A stretch of DNA of 64,000 nt from Streptomyces pilosus (GCF_014649835.1 NZ_BMTU01000008.1:62001-126000); one strand, 5' to 3'; counted from the first letter of the stretch, positions 9,043 through 18,487 are shown. The notes: generated by a model not told the origin, from the letters alone. Translations and numbers: made by a program.

Positions 9043-11883
9043 GTGACCGCACCCACGCCGACCACGCCGCCTTTCCGCGATACGGCACTGCCGTTCGCGA
9101 AGCGCATCGACGACCTTCTGTCGCGGCTGACCCTCGACGAGAAGACCCGACTTCTGCACCAGTTCGCGCCGGCCGTCGAGCGTCTGGGCATCGCCGCCTT
9201 CCGCACCGGCCAGGAAGCCCTGCACGGGGTCGCCTGGATGGGCCCGGCGACGGTGTTCCCGCAGGCCGTGGGCCTGGGCGCGACGTGGAACGAGGAGCTG
9301 GTGCGCCGGGTGGGCGAGGCCGTCTCCCGCGAGGCGCGCGCCATGCGCGCCCGGGACGAGCGCGTCGGCCTCAACGTCTGGGCCCCGACCGTCAACCTGC
9401 TGCGGCACCCCCTGTGGGGCCGCAACGAGGAGGGCTACTCGGAGGACCCGAAGCTGACCTCCGCGATCGCCACCGCCTACACCCACGGCCTGCGCGGCGA
9501 CCACCCCGTGTACTGGCGCACGGCGCCGGTGCTCAAGCACTGGCTGGCGCACAACAACGAGACGGACCGCGACACCTCGTCCTCCTCCGTGCGCCCGCGC
9601 GTCCTGCACGAGTACGACCTGCGGGCCTTCCGGGAGGCGGTCGAGGCGGGCGCCGTGGCCGGGGTCATGCCGGCGTACAACCTGGTCAACGGCCGTCCCA
9701 ACCACGTCTCGCCGTACCTGCGGGAGCAGTTGCGCTCCTGGACCGGGGAGGAGCTGCTGGTCTGCTCGGACGCGGGCGCGCCGTCCAACCTGGTCGACTC
9801 CGAGCACTACTTCGACACCCATGAGGAGGCCACCGCGGCGGCCCTGCGGGCCGGGGTCGACAGCTTCACCGACCACGGCACCGACAGCTCGAAGATCATC
9901 GGACGGGTGAAGGGCGCGCTGGAGCAGGGCCTGCTGACGGAGGCCGACATCGACGCGGCCGTCCGCAGGCAGCTCTCGGTGCGGTTCCGGCTGGGCGAGT
10001 TCGACCCGGGCGCGGACCCCTACGCCGGGGAGCAGCCCTTCGACACCCCGGAGCACCGGGCGCTCGCCCTGGAGGCCGCCGAGCAGGCGGTCGTGCTGCT
10101 GAAGAACGACGGCCTCCTGCCGCTCGCCCCGGACACCCGCGTCGCCGTCGTCGGACTGCTCGCCGACGAGTGCAAGCTCGACTGGTACAGCGGCAGCCTC
10201 ATCCACCGCTCCACCCCGCTGGAGGGCCTGTACGAGCGGTTCGGCGCGGACCGCGTGGAGTTCGCCGAGGGGGTGGACCGGGTCCTGCTGAGGACCTCCA
10301 CCGGCGCCTTCCTGCATGTGCCGCCCGCCTCCGCCGCCCCCGGGGAGGCGCGCGGCGCCGAGGGCGCCCTCGACCCGGCGCTGCTCGCCGGCCGTACCGA
10401 CCTGCCGCCGCTGACCTCGGGCGAGGAGGGCACCGAACTGGCCCTGGCCGACTGGGGCGGGGGCGTGCTCACCCTGCGGGCGCCCGACGGCCGCTACCTC
10501 TCGGTCGCCGAGGACGGGTACGTCCGCGCCTCCGCCGACCAGCCGGGCGGCTGGGTCGTGCAGGAGACGTTCCGGCTGGAACCGCACGGGGACGGACACC
10601 TCCTCAGGCACGTGGGAACGGGACGCCATGTGCAGGTCGCCGCCGACGGCGTGAAGGTTGCCGGGGAGGAACCCGAGGTCTTCGAACTCGTCGTCGTCGA
10701 GCGCGGGGAGGACGCGGTGGCACGTGCCGCGGCCGGCGCCGACGTGGTCGTGGTGGTCGCGGGCAACGACCCGCACATCAACGGGCGCGAGACGCAGGAC
10801 CGTACGACGCTGCGCCTGCCCGCCCAGCAGGAGGCGCTGCTGGGCGCGGCCCGGGCCGCCAACCCGCACACGGTGCTGGCGCTGGTCTCCGCCTACCCGT
10901 ACGCGGTGGACCCGGCGGACCTCCCGGCGGTCCTGTGGACCGCGCACGGCGGTCAGGCGGCGGGCACCGCCCTGGCCCGGGTGCTCGCCGGTGACGTCTC
11001 CCCCGCCGGCCGGCTGCCGCAGACCTGGTACGCCGACGACGCCGACCTGCCGGACCTCCTCGACTACGACGTGATCGGATCCCGGCAGACCTACCTGTAC
11101 TTCGAGGGCACACCGTTGTTCCCGTTCGGCCACGGCCTGTCCTACGCGTCCTTCTCCTACGGCGGGCTGACCGCACGGGTCGAGGACGGGACGGTACGGG
11201 CCGGGCTGGCCGTCACCAACACCGGTGCCGTCACCGCCGACGAGGTGGCCCAGCTGTACGTCCGGGCCGCCGACCCGTCGGTGCCCCGTCCGCGGCGCGA
11301 ATTGCTGGCCCACCGGAGGGTGACGCTGGCGCCCGGGGAGACGGCCGAACTGTCCTTCGTGCTGCCGTTGTCCGCCTTCGCGTTCCGGGACGTGGCGGCC
11401 GGCCGGTGGCGGGTGGAGCCGGGGGCGTACGAGCTGCTGGCCGGGGCCTCCAGCGAGGACGTCCGGGTGCGCGCCACCCTCACGCTGGAGGGCGAGCCGG
11501 CCGTCCCGCGCCCCGTCGTCGAACGCGGCCTGGACGCCGCCGACTTCGACGAGGAGAGCGGTACCGTGATCGTCGACCGGACGAGGACGGCCGGCGACTC
11601 GGTCACCGCCGTGGCCGGCAAGGAGGGCGAACTGCTCTTCCGCGGCTGTGACTTCGGCTCGGGCGTGACGCGGGTGACGGCGGACGTGTCCGGCGAGGGA
11701 ACGGTCGAGTTCTCGCTCGCCGACGGCCCGGTGCTCGCCTCGCTGTCGACCCGGGTCCCCACGGCGGGACCGTACGACTACACCACGCTCCGCGCGTCGT
11801 GCGCCGCCGTCGACGGCGTGCACGACGTGCGCGTGAGGCTGCGCGGCCCGCTGCGGCTCGCGCGGGCCGGCTTCTCCGGCTGA
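9043..11883 (+). CDS. GH3 beta-glycosidase with fascin-like insertion
   Basis: This encodes about 946 residues of glycoside hydrolase family 3. The N-terminal TIM barrel has the nucleophile D243 in LLVCSDAGAPS and the substrate-binding KHWLAHN at 165-171. The alpha/beta sandwich domain (about 340-410 and 555-690) is interrupted at about 411-553 by a segment with two trefoil-type repeats (LLRTSTGAFLHV, LRAPDGRYLSVAEDG), resembling fascin or ricin-like sugar-binding domains. A fibronectin III-like domain follows, then a C-terminal CBM6-like beta domain. The start is GTG at 9043, preceded by GAGGGGA; the ATG at 8986 would place the operator in the coding region. No signal peptide is seen. It is divergent from and co-regulated with the transporter operon, and probably acts as a beta-glucosidase or beta-xylosidase on imported fragments. 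Confidence 0.9.
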   Translation: MTAPTPTTPPFRDTALPFAKRIDDLLSRLTLDEKTRLLHQFAPAVERLGIAAFRTGQEALHGVAWMGPATVFPQAVGLGATWNEELVRRVGEAVSREARAMRARDERVGLNVWAPTVNLLRHPLWGRNEEGYSEDPKLTSAIATAYTHGLRGDHPVYWRTAPVLKHWLAHNNETDRDTSSSSVRPRVLHEYDLRAFREAVEAGAVAGVMPAYNLVNGRPNHVSPYLREQLRSWTGEELLVCSDAGAPSNLVDSEHYFDTHEEATAAALRAGVDSFTDHGTDSSKIIGRVKGALEQGLLTEADIDAAVRRQLSVRFRLGEFDPGADPYAGEQPFDTPEHRALALEAAEQAVVLLKNDGLLPLAPDTRVAVVGLLADECKLDWYSGSLIHRSTPLEGLYERFGADRVEFAEGVDRVLLRTSTGAFLHVPPASAAPGEARGAEGALDPALLAGRTDLPPLTSGEEGTELALADWGGGVLTLRAPDGRYLSVAEDGYVRASADQPGGWVVQETFRLEPHGDGHLLRHVGTGRHVQVAADGVKVAGEEPEVFELVVVERGEDAVARAAAGADVVVVVAGNDPHINGRETQDRTTLRLPAQQEALLGAARAANPHTVLALVSAYPYAVDPADLPAVLWTAHGGQAAGTALARVLAGDVSPAGRLPQTWYADDADLPDLLDYDVIGSRQTYLYFEGTPLFPFGHGLSYASFSYGGLTARVEDGTVRAGLAVTNTGAVTADEVAQLYVRAADPSVPRPRRELLAHRRVTLAPGETAELSFVLPLSAFAFRDVAAGRWRVEPGAYELLAGASSEDVRVRATLTLEGEPAVPRPVVERGLDAADFDEESGTVIVDRTRTAGDSVTAVAGKEGELLFRGCDFGSGVTRVTADVSGEGTVEFSLADGPVLASLSTRVPTAGPYDYTTLRASCAAVDGVHDVRVRLRGPLRLARAGFSG

Positions 11884-11907
11884 GGGTCCGGAGGCGGCCG
11901 GCACGAA

Positions 11908-11958
11908 GGAAGGGGCCCGGCACCGACAGCTTCGACGCTGCCGGGCCGGGCCCCTTCC
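11908..11958. terminator. Bidirectional terminator between GH3 and aldehyde dehydrogenase genes
   Basis: A perfect 14-bp inverted repeat (GGAAGGGGCCCGGC at 11908-11921 pairing with 11945-11958) surrounds a loop that can itself fold. It lies between two convergent genes that end at 11883 and 11980. There is no long U-tract, which is usual in Streptomyces. Confidence 0.85.
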
Positions 11959-11979
11959 CCTACCGGCGGGACGTCCCGC

Positions 11980-13425
11980 CTAGAGGTCCAGACCGGTGAG
12001 GACCATCACCCGCTCGTAGGTGTAGTCCTCCATCGCGAACCGGACGCCCTCACGGCCCACCCCGGACTGCTTGGCACCGCCGTACGGCATCTGGTCGGCG
12101 CGGTAGGAGGGCACGTCGCCGACGACCACACCGCCGACCTCCAGGGCGCGGTGCGCCCGGAACGCGGTCTGCAGGTCGTGGGTGAACACGCCCGCCTGGA
12201 GGCCGTACTTGGAGTCGTTGACGGCGGCGAAGGCGGCGGCCTCGCCGTCCACCTTCTGCACGGTCAGCACCGGCCCGAAGACCTCCTCGCAGGCGATCGT
12301 CGCGTCGGCCGGCACGTCGGTGAGCACGGTCGGGGCGTACGAGGCGCCGTCGCGCTTGCCGCCGGTGTGGAGGGTGGCACCCGCCTCCACGGCCTCCTGC
12401 ACCCACGCCTCGACGCGCCGCGCGGCCTCCTCGCTGACCAGCGGGCCGACGTCGGTGGCGTCGTCGTCCGGGTCACCGGTGACCTGCGCCTCGACGGCGG
12501 CGACGATGCGCGGCAGCAGCCGGTCGTACACGGAGGCGTCGGCGATCACCCGCTGCACGGAGATGCAGGACTGGCCGCCCTGGTAGTTGGAGAAGGTCGC
12601 GATGCGCTGCGCGGCCCGGTCCAGGTCCTCGTCGCCTGCGAAGTCGGCGAGGACGACCGCCGCGCCGTTGCCGCCCAGCTCCAGGGTGCAGTGCTTGCGC
12701 GGCACCGAGTCCATGATGGCGTAGCCGACCTTCTCGGAGCCGGTGAAGGAGATCACCGGCAGCCGCTCGTCCTGGACGAGGGCGGGCATGCGGTTGTTGG
12801 GCACCGGGAGGATGCTCCAGGCGCCGGCCGGCAGCTCGGTCTCGGCAAGCAGCTCACCGAGGATCAGCCCGGACAGGGGCGTGGCGGGCGCCGGCTTCAG
12901 CACGATCGGGGCGCCGGCGGCGATCGCGGGGGCGATCTTGTGGGCGCACAGGTTCAGCGGGAAGTTGAAGGGCGCGATGCCGAGGACGACGCCCTTGGGG
13001 AAGCGGCGGGTGAGCGCCAGCCGGCCCTGGCCGCCGGCGTCGGTGTCCAGGCGCTGCGCCTCACCGCCGTTGAAGCGGCGGGCCTCCTCGGAGGCGAAGC
13101 GGAACACCGAGACGGCGCGGCCGACCTCACCGCGGGCCCACTTCATCGGCTTGCCGTTCTCGGCGGAGATCAGCCGGGCGATCTCCTCGGTGCGCTCGGC
13201 GAGGCGCCGGCTGACGTGGTCGAGGGCGGCGGCGCGGACGTGGGCGGGGGTGGCGGCGAACTCGTCCCGTACCGCGTACGCGGCGGCCACGGCCTCCTCG
13301 ACCTGGGCGTCGGTCGGCACGCTCACGCTCCCGACGACCCGGCCGTCCCAGGGGGAGGTGACGTCGAAGGCGGCCTCACCGGTGGCCCGGCGGCCGGCGA
13401 GCCAGAAGGCGTGGGTGGAAGTCAT
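11980..13425 (-). CDS. Aldehyde dehydrogenase family protein
   Basis: This encodes a 481-residue NAD(P)-dependent aldehyde dehydrogenase. The catalytic cysteine is C287 in GGQSCIS and the general base E249 in LELGGNGAA; the cofactor-site motifs APFNFP and FTGS are present. The GQSC context and GAP-rich N-terminus place it nearer the lactaldehyde/succinate-semialdehyde branch than the betaine-aldehyde branch. A PucR-type regulator and gabT lie nearby, so oxidation of succinate semialdehyde from GABA is a reasonable guess. The ATG at 13425 matches the family start; the upstream open frame is low-complexity and not coding. Confidence 0.92.
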   Translation of the reverse strand: MTSTHAFWLAGRRATGEAAFDVTSPWDGRVVGSVSVPTDAQVEEAVAAAYAVRDEFAATPAHVRAAALDHVSRRLAERTEEIARLISAENGKPMKWARGEVGRAVSVFRFASEEARRFNGGEAQRLDTDAGGQGRLALTRRFPKGVVLGIAPFNFPLNLCAHKIAPAIAAGAPIVLKPAPATPLSGLILGELLAETELPAGAWSILPVPNNRMPALVQDERLPVISFTGSEKVGYAIMDSVPRKHCTLELGGNGAAVVLADFAGDEDLDRAAQRIATFSNYQGGQSCISVQRVIADASVYDRLLPRIVAAVEAQVTGDPDDDATDVGPLVSEEAARRVEAWVQEAVEAGATLHTGGKRDGASYAPTVLTDVPADATIACEEVFGPVLTVQKVDGEAAAFAAVNDSKYGLQAGVFTHDLQTAFRAHRALEVGGVVVGDVPSYRADQMPYGGAKQSGVGREGVRFAMEDYTYERVMVLTGLDL

Positions 13426-13679
13426 GTGGAGTCCCGGCCCTTCCGCGTAGGGGGTGTACTGGATTTCTGGGGACCACGGTAGGGGCGCCCCGGCGGACGG
13501 ACGCTTGTCCGGTGCGTACGGATGCGGCGGGCCAGTGCGCCGCATCGGCACAAAGCGGGGGGGGCGGCCCCACAAGGGCCCTCACGGCCCCGCGGCCCGG
13601 ACACACCGCCCCACGGCTGCCCGCCCGGTCACACGGCGCACCACCGTGCAGCGCCCCCCGGTGCGCAGGCACATCACCC

Positions 13680-13890
13680 GGACCACCGCCACCACCCGTA
13701 GCCCGGCCCGCCCCACCGCCGCCCACCACCCGCGGCCCGGCCCTCCCCACCGCCGCCCACCACCCGCCACCCGCGGCCCGCCCCGCACCGCCGCCTACCG
13801 CGGCCCGGCCCGGGTCACCGCCACCCGCGCGGCCCGACCCGCACCACCCGTTACCCGGCCCGCCCACCGCCACCAGCGGCCCGACCCGCG
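13680..13890. repeat. Degenerate C-rich tandem repeat tract
   Basis: About seven imperfect units of 25-40 bases, each opening with GGCCCG or a close variant and continuing with C/A-rich stretches (CCACCGCCGCCCACCACCCG), follow one another. The plus strand has almost no T or A apart from the ACC/CAC steps, so the two strands differ strongly in purine content. It lies in the 695-base gap 13426-14120 between the aldehyde dehydrogenase and the PucR gene. Open frames across it are low-complexity Pro/Ala/Arg or Gly/Arg strings and are not credible proteins. The remainder of the gap shows no gene. Confidence 0.7.
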
Positions 13891-14120
13891 CCGCACGGCC
13901 GCCGCACGGCAGCCCGCTGGGCCGGGCGGCTGCGGCCGTCGCGCCGCCCCCGGGGAATCACCACTTCACGCCGGCCGGCCCCCGCACTCGGGGCTGCCAT
14001 CGGCCGGGCCGGACGGCTGCCGCTCGGCCGGCTCCGGGCAACACCGCCCGCAGGCCCGGCCGCGGCCCCGTGCGGACGTCCGTCCCACGTCACCCGCGTC
14101 ACGCGCGGGCCGCCCGCCGC

Positions 14121-15683
14121 TCAGCCGGTCTCGGGCGAGGTCGCCTTCAGGGCCAGCCAGAGCTCCATGCGGACGTCCGGGTCGTCGAGGGAGCGGCCGA
14201 GGATCTCCTCGACCCGGCGCATCCGGTAGCGCAGGGTGTGGCGGTGGACGCCGAGGTCGGCGGCCGCGGCGTCCCACTGGCCGTGCCGGGACAGCCAGGC
14301 CCGCAGGGAGGCGACCAGGTCGCCGCGGCCGGTCGCGTCGTGCTCGCGCAGGGCGCGCAACAGCCCGTCGGCGAACGCCCTGACCGCGTCGTCGGCCAGC
14401 AGCGGCAGGACGGACCCGGCCGCCATGTGCTCGTGCTCGACCAGCACCCTGCCGCGCCGTCTGGCCACCGAGAGCGCCTGTTCCGCCTGCTTGTAGGCGG
14501 CGGACGCGGCGATCGGGCCGGCCGGGGCGGACAGTCCGATCACCAGGACGTCCTCGTCGGTCTTGCGGGCGGTCTCCCGCGCGGCGGCGTGTTCGCAGAC
14601 GGCGGCCACCGCGGCGCCCCCGTCCGCGGCCAGCACGACCAGCCTCTCCCGCTCCGGCACCACCAGGACCGCCTCGCCGGAGCGGGCGGCGGCGGACTCC
14701 GCGGTCTCGGCGAGGGCCCCGAGGCCGTCACCGCCGACGTCACCGCCGACGGCCACCACGATCCGGAACGGGGCGTCCAGCAGGCTGCCGAACAGGTCCC
14801 CGGCCACCGCGCGGGCGTGGTCCGGCTCCCCGGCGAGCAGCATGCGCAGCACCGCCGCGCCGATGCGCTGCTCGGCAGCGTGCAGCGAGCGGGAGCGCTC
14901 CGTGGTGAGGGTGAGCAGCGCGACGGCGGAGTGGACGGCGTACCGCTCGGCGGTGCCGAGGGCCGCCGCCGTGCCGACGGCGAGCGCCGCGCGGGGGCGG
15001 CGTCCGGTGCCGAGGGAGTGCAGTTCGACCCGGTCGTCGTGGTCGGGGCCGGCCACCACGGAGGAGGCGGGCGCGGGACGCTCCCGCAGCCGGGTGACGT
15101 CCGCGGTGAGCCGGGCGGCCCGCCGGGCCGCCCATTCCGGTGCCGTGGCGACGAGGGCGCCCGAGGCGTCGTAGAGCGCGGCCCAGCCGTCGACCTGGCC
15201 GGCGAGCGCGGCGAGCAGTCCCTCCGGCCCGTCGGTCAGGGTCTGCCGGGTCAGTTCCCGCTGGGCGGCGAAGCCGGCGGTCACCGCGCGGTACTGGTCG
15301 GCGGCTATGGCCGCGGACACCGCCTTGCTGATCGCCAGGAAGGGGGTGCGGCGGGGCACCTCCAGCAGCGGCAGTCCCTCCGCGCGGGCCGCCTCGACGA
15401 GGGCGTCCGGGATGTCCTCGTAGTGGACGCCGACGGCGAAGCCGAGCCCGACGACACCCGCGCCCACCAGCCGCTTCACATAGCGGCGCATCGCCTCGCG
15501 GTCCTCCGCGTCCAGCTTGAGCGCGGTGATGAGCAGCAGTTCCCCGCCCTCCATGTACGGCACGGGGTCGGCGAGTTCGCTGGCGTGTGCCCAGCGGACG
15601 GGCGCGTCGAGGCGGTCCTCGCCCGCGCGCACGGTCAGCTTGAGCGCGGTGTGATGGACGAGCGAGGCGAGCGTCGGGGGCAT
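14121..15683 (-). CDS. PucR-family transcriptional regulator
   Basis: This encodes 520 residues with the N-terminal PucR domain (from about residue 5, TLASLVHHTALKLTV), a central GGDEF-like/CdaR sensor region, and a C-terminal PucR helix-turn-helix (AAADLGVHRHTLRYRMRRVEEILG) at about 465-495. Members of this family control purine, polyamine or GABA catabolism in response to small nitrogen metabolites. It lies between an aldehyde dehydrogenase gene and a gene cluster with gabT, so it may control one or both. The start is ATG at 15683; the 31-residue extension available upstream lacks family similarity. Confidence 0.9.
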   Translation of the reverse strand: MPPTLASLVHHTALKLTVRAGEDRLDAPVRWAHASELADPVPYMEGGELLLITALKLDAEDREAMRRYVKRLVGAGVVGLGFAVGVHYEDIPDALVEAARAEGLPLLEVPRRTPFLAISKAVSAAIAADQYRAVTAGFAAQRELTRQTLTDGPEGLLAALAGQVDGWAALYDASGALVATAPEWAARRAARLTADVTRLRERPAPASSVVAGPDHDDRVELHSLGTGRRPRAALAVGTAAALGTAERYAVHSAVALLTLTTERSRSLHAAEQRIGAAVLRMLLAGEPDHARAVAGDLFGSLLDAPFRIVVAVGGDVGGDGLGALAETAESAAARSGEAVLVVPERERLVVLAADGGAAVAAVCEHAAARETARKTDEDVLVIGLSAPAGPIAASAAYKQAEQALSVARRRGRVLVEHEHMAAGSVLPLLADDAVRAFADGLLRALREHDATGRGDLVASLRAWLSRHGQWDAAAADLGVHRHTLRYRMRRVEEILGRSLDDPDVRMELWLALKATSPETG

Positions 15684-15803
15684 CGGAGCCTTGGGCCTTC
15701 GGGTCGGCGTCGGGGGTGAGGACTCGGCGATTTTTTGGCCGCCGCGTATGAACGGCCTGTGTCGATTCTGCCTCACCGTACGGTCACCGGCCGCCCGGGC
15801 CGC

Positions 15804-18221
15804 TCACCCCCGCAGGTCCACCAGGAGCGGCGGCGCGTGCTCGCCCGAGACGGTCGTCAGCGAGAGCACCGCGTGCCCCGCGGGCACCGCGTGCGCGAGT
15901 TCGGAGGCGGACCACCGTTCCCGCTCGACCTGGCGCACCGTCACCGCGTCCGTGGTGACCGCCTTGCCCGTCACCAGCTTGCGCAGCGCGTGCAGGGCAC
16001 GCGTCATCGGCTGGTCGGCGAAGACGGTGTGCTTGGCCACCTCCGTGGTCTCCACCCATTCGGTGCCCCAGGTCTGCGCGAACCTGTTGCCGTCCCAGGT
16101 GGTGACCCCGGCGAACGCCATGCGGCAGCCCACGGCTCCGTAGAGGGGGCCGTGCAGTGCCTCGGGGACGTCGGCGACGGTGCGCAGGGCGAGCAGCACG
16201 CCCGCGTTCTGCGACCGCAGCCGCTGGATGCGGCGCACCGACTCCGCGGTGACGGTGCCGGTCGCGTCGTCCAGGACCAGGCCGGCGAAGTGGGCGCGTC
16301 GGCCCTCCCCCACGACGGCGTGGAACTGCGCGAGCACCAGCCGGGTGATCAGCCGGCCGGCCTCCTCGTGGCCGCGCTCGGGCAGGTCGATCCGCACCCG
16401 CAGGGGGTGGTGGGCGATCGCGCGCAGGGAGAACGGCCTGCCGGGGCCGCCCCCGCCGAAGAAGCCGGCGAAGACCGGCCGGTCCAGCAGGGCCAGCCGG
16501 TCGGCGAGGGTGCGTCCCGTGTCGCCCGGGGTTCCCGTCTGCCGGGCGCGCGCGTCGAGTTCGCGCCGCATGACGTCGTCGCCGCTCGCGGCGAGCGCCT
16601 CCCGCAGCCGGGTCAGCGCGGTCTCGTCCCCCTCCAGCAGTTCACGCAGCTCCGGCAGGGTGGGGAAGCGCCCGTGCACCGCCCGGAACGGGCCGAGCAA
16701 CTGGGCCAGACCGGTGGCGGCGCTCCGGGTGCCGGCCGTGTCGAGGTCGCCCGCCAGTGCCTCGGCGAGCAGGGCGGCCGCCTCGTCCGGGTCGTCGGAC
16801 TCGGCGTACGGGTCGAGGTCGTGCACGGAGGACGGATCACCGATCCGCACGATCACGTCGAAGGCGTCGTCCGCGCCGAGCGGGCTCCCGGCGGCGGAGA
16901 CGGCGACCACGGCGCAGCGCCCGGTGAGCGCCTGGAGCGCGAGCGCCTCGGTCACCGGTTCGACGAGGGTGCGGGTCTTGCCGGAGCCGGAGGGTCCGAC
17001 GGCGAGCAGCGAGGTGCCGAGGGCGTCCGGGCCGAGGGCCGCGCCGGCGCCGCGGTAGGCCTCGGGAGCGCGGTCGGCCGCCACCCAGCTGCCGATGCGC
17101 ACCTGTGCGGTCAGCAGGTCGTGGCGGGCGGTCCGGCGCGGCAGGTCACGGGCACCGGAGGGGTGGGTCCAGGCCGCGCCGGCCTGGCGCAGGACGGTGT
17201 CGCGGAAGGCGGCCGGTGTGCCGCCGCGCCGGGCGGCGGCGAAGGCGTGCGCGACGCGGGCGCAGTCGACGTCGTTCATCCGGCCGGCGGCCACTTCGGC
17301 GGTGAGCCGGTCCGCGGCCTCCCCGAGGCCCGCGTCGCGCAGGTCCGGCCACTGGGAGCGGGGGCGCTCGGCCTCACCGGCGCCGGGGACGGTGCCGCCC
17401 CGGCGGGGGGCGAGCAGTTCCCTCGCGTACGGCAGCCAGGCGCCCAGGCGGGCGAACGGCCAGAGCACGAGCAGCGTGACGACCGTGTACAGCGTGTTGG
17501 TGAAGAAGGAGGACGCCATCAGGTCGTAGCCGTCGGTGATCAGCACGGTGAGGGAGAGCAGCGGATCGACGACCGGCACCGGGGACCATCCGACGAGCGG
17601 GAACGCGTCGGGGAAGACGAGACTGAGGACGAACAGGGCGAGCAGCGCCGCGACCAGGGCCCGTGCGGGCTGCGGCCGGCGGGCCACGTAGTGGCGGACG
17701 ATGGCGCGCCAGCTGCCGAGCACGGCCACCGCGACGGCCAGCACGGCGAAGGAGAGGCCCTCGTAGACGACGAGGGCCTCCGCCCCCGGGGACGGCACGG
17801 GCTCCCCCGGGAACACCTTGGGCGAGACGACGGTGCCGGCCCACCACCAGTCGTCCGGCGTGAAGGCCCGCAGGGGAGCCATCTGGTACGAGGTGACGCC
17901 CCGCTGCCAGAGCGACCAGACGAGTGCCGCGAGGGCGAGCGGGACCAGCATGCCCGCGAGCGTCACCGGTGCGAGCCGCTCCGGGGACCGCTCGGGCGGG
18001 CGGTAGCCGTGGCGCCAGATCCCGGGCCGGGTGTCCGGCCTCGCCGCGTCGAGCCAGGCGGCGACGGTGGACGCCGGGCGGGGCGCCTGCGCGGGCAGGG
18101 GTGGCACGCCCGGGGTGCCGCTCGGCCGCGGCGGTGCCGCCGGTACGTCCGGTGGTCCGGCCGGGCGCGGTACGGGATCGGCATGCGTGCCCCGCGCGTC
18201 CTGGGTACCGTCGCTGTCCAT
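15804..18221 (-). CDS. Membrane-anchored VirD4/FtsK-like ATPase of unknown function
   Basis: This encodes about 805 residues. A proline-rich cytoplasmic head (1-70) is followed by about four hydrophobic segments between residues 85 and 290, then a large ATPase domain with Walker A GPSGSGKT ending near K415 and a Walker B-like VLDD in FAGLVLDDATG. The layout (N-terminal helices, then P-loop domain with conserved RRIQRLRSQNAGVLL) resembles type IV coupling proteins and related TraD/TraG ATPases. No relaxase, secretion or plasmid gene is nearby. The start chosen is ATG at 18221, preceded by AGGGGG at 8 bases; an ATG at 18257 lacks a ribosome site. It is divergent from gabT. The pumped substrate, if any, is unknown. 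Confidence 0.85.
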   Translation of the reverse strand: MDSDGTQDARGTHADPVPRPAGPPDVPAAPPRPSGTPGVPPLPAQAPRPASTVAAWLDAARPDTRPGIWRHGYRPPERSPERLAPVTLAGMLVPLALAALVWSLWQRGVTSYQMAPLRAFTPDDWWWAGTVVSPKVFPGEPVPSPGAEALVVYEGLSFAVLAVAVAVLGSWRAIVRHYVARRPQPARALVAALLALFVLSLVFPDAFPLVGWSPVPVVDPLLSLTVLITDGYDLMASSFFTNTLYTVVTLLVLWPFARLGAWLPYARELLAPRRGGTVPGAGEAERPRSQWPDLRDAGLGEAADRLTAEVAAGRMNDVDCARVAHAFAAARRGGTPAAFRDTVLRQAGAAWTHPSGARDLPRRTARHDLLTAQVRIGSWVAADRAPEAYRGAGAALGPDALGTSLLAVGPSGSGKTRTLVEPVTEALALQALTGRCAVVAVSAAGSPLGADDAFDVIVRIGDPSSVHDLDPYAESDDPDEAAALLAEALAGDLDTAGTRSAATGLAQLLGPFRAVHGRFPTLPELRELLEGDETALTRLREALAASGDDVMRRELDARARQTGTPGDTGRTLADRLALLDRPVFAGFFGGGGPGRPFSLRAIAHHPLRVRIDLPERGHEEAGRLITRLVLAQFHAVVGEGRRAHFAGLVLDDATGTVTAESVRRIQRLRSQNAGVLLALRTVADVPEALHGPLYGAVGCRMAFAGVTTWDGNRFAQTWGTEWVETTEVAKHTVFADQPMTRALHALRKLVTGKAVTTDAVTVRQVERERWSASELAHAVPAGHAVLSLTTVSGEHAPPLLVDLRG

Positions 18222-18487
18222 CGCCCTTGCCCCCTGAGCAGCCGCGCCATCCGCCATCAGCGAGTCAATCTAACGCCCCGGCAGGTCGAGTCCAGCGATG
18301 GCACGGCCCGGCCGCGGGCGGTCGGGCCCGGCGGACGCCGTGCGGGCGGTCCGCCCCCGCTATGTCCACCACGGACAACGACGGGCCCCGCACAGCGCCC
18401 ACATGGAGCATGCCCAGCCCCCGCCGGCGGCCCTAACCTGCGAGAAAAGAACGAAAAAGCGTCCGTTACACCCCCCAGGAGCCCCGC

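Noticed and set aside
13426-14120. Proline/arginine-rich open frames in the C-rich gap
   Set aside because: They result from the repeat composition; no start with a ribosome site and no structured sequence.
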